Below are positions 44,609 through 45,142 of a stretch of 45,142 nucleotides of DNA, in pieces. Each line of letters opens with the position of its first letter. Within the stretch, counting starts at the first letter, position 1. The position numbers were made by a program, and so were the translations under genes. Source of the DNA: Gloeocapsopsis crepidinum LEGE 06123 (GTDB lineage: Bacteria; Cyanobacteriota; Cyanobacteriia; Cyanobacteriales; Chroococcidiopsidaceae); NCBI RefSeq assembly GCF_015207655.1, contig NZ_JADEWN010000052.1, positions 1 through 45,142 of the forward strand, given 5' to 3'. A model generated the notes under the pieces. The model saw only the letters and a program-made list of their open reading frames with translations, did no database searches and was not told the origin of the DNA.

Positions 44609-44749
44609 TTAAAGAGTTGTCATAAATTAACTCACTCAATGACGCTTTGGGGATAAAAAATTGGCGTTCTACCGTGTGGCGGTTCTCATACAAATCCTGT
44701 AATCTTGCAATCTAGGTTTGTTGATAAAGATTCTCTTTTGGTATGGGGC

Positions 44750-45055
44750 ATGGTTAGTATGGGTTTGCAGGGCAGATTTCTATGGCTAATTCAAGGCGTA
44801 GCGGAAATGGGAGCGATCGCCTTTACCCTATTGCTAACTTCAGCAGTTTATGCGTCAGAGAACGTTAACACAAAAGAACGGGTATCTTCTTTACCTCAGC
44901 TTACTGGAAACCAACCCGCGACAACCGTTGCCGAGTGGCTCGCGCAAATCGAAGCATCGATAGTGCAAATTACGAATGTGCGTGTGGAAGCAACTGAAAC
45001 AGGCTTGCAGGTAGTCTCACATCTTGCACCTATCAGGAAAACCACTAATACATGA
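44750..45055 (+). pseudogene. N-terminal piece of a TonB-dependent siderophore receptor
   Basis: About 101 codons from the ATG at 44750 (or 116 from a TTG at 44705). A signal-peptide-like helix (GAIAFTLLLTSAVYA) is followed by ATTVAEWLAQIEASIVQITN and VRVEATETGLQVV, the N-terminal AMIN-like region of cyanobacterial TonB receptors (usual end GLQVVLET). After GLQVV the sequence changes to SHLAPIRKTTNT and stops at 45053-45055. No plug or barrel frame follows in the last 87 bp. The break looks like a deletion or insertion junction. Its place behind an AraC/PchR gene fits a receptor locus. Confidence 0.65.
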
Positions 45056-45142
45056 ATAAGTAGTGTAAGAAAGTGACAGCAGAAGCGGAAATTCGCTTTT
45101 GTGGCAGAGAGTAATTCAGAAAACTTGATTTGTAGAGAAATT

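Overview
The window is cyanobacterial chromosome. HIP1 octamers (GCGATCGC) are scattered through genes and spacers. Several genes belong to cyanobacteria: psb27, a SomA/OprB-type SLH porin, DUF3318, the cyanobacterial type of Hfq, a separate cofH, and sphR-sphS-phoU. Dispersed short repeats and heptamer-like tandem repeats fill many spacers. The gene set would suit a Chroococcidiopsis/Gloeocapsopsis-like or other non-marine lineage, but that placement is inference. No rRNA, tRNA or CRISPR array was seen.

Layout. 1-2300: a headless FG-GAP/RTX fragment, sufE, a DoxX-like membrane protein and a tiny acidic Pro/Glu-rich ORF on the minus strand. 2380-6580: a metal-responsive island. It holds a TcmP/LCM-type methyltransferase, a decayed hemB remnant directly under a Zur-type palindrome, a Crp-family regulator, and a divergent COG0523 GTPase / FAD oxidoreductase pair sharing a perfect Zur-type palindrome. 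6580-13000: phosphate sensing (sphR, sphS, phoU), a second Crp-family regulator paralogous to the first, and a large SLH porin with a clear terminator. 13000-25550: mostly housekeeping genes (DUF3318, GT39 glycosyltransferase, cofH, psb27, GHL10, dapF, hfq, two GNATs, LysR, CPA2 antiporter). It also holds a possible structured RNA and a 194-bp MITE-like element that supplies the LysR stop codon.

25700-36540 is the most unusual part. An EAL-domain remnant and a GGDEF protein without a normal start precede a stand-alone A-T-R (adenylation, carrier, thioester reductase) enzyme. Then come a Cache-HAMP hybrid histidine kinase, a single-domain receiver, a receiver/PP2C phosphatase, a HATPase (SiaB/DUF6272-like) and a SiaC/STAS-like antagonist. 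The last three resemble an RsbU/RsbW/RsbV or SiaA/SiaB/SiaC partner-switching set. The phosphatase carries a -1 frame change exactly at an A AAA AAC heptamer plus an in-frame TAA. The antagonist carries an in-frame TAA plus a second frame change. The module is therefore either recently decaying or read through by recoding.

36800-45142: M23 peptidase, a ComFB-family protein (proposed c-di-GMP receptor family), a SigG-like ECF sigma factor with an ECF-type promoter overlapping its annotated start and an anti-sigma gene downstream, a GGCT-like protein, DUF99, an AI-2E-type permease, a second DoxX-like protein, and an AraC/PchR-like regulator with a Fur-like box. The regulator is followed by a TonB-dependent receptor cut off shortly after its N-terminal domain. 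Themes are metal homeostasis, phosphate sensing and c-di-GMP/partner-switch signalling, with many gene remnants in all stages of decay.
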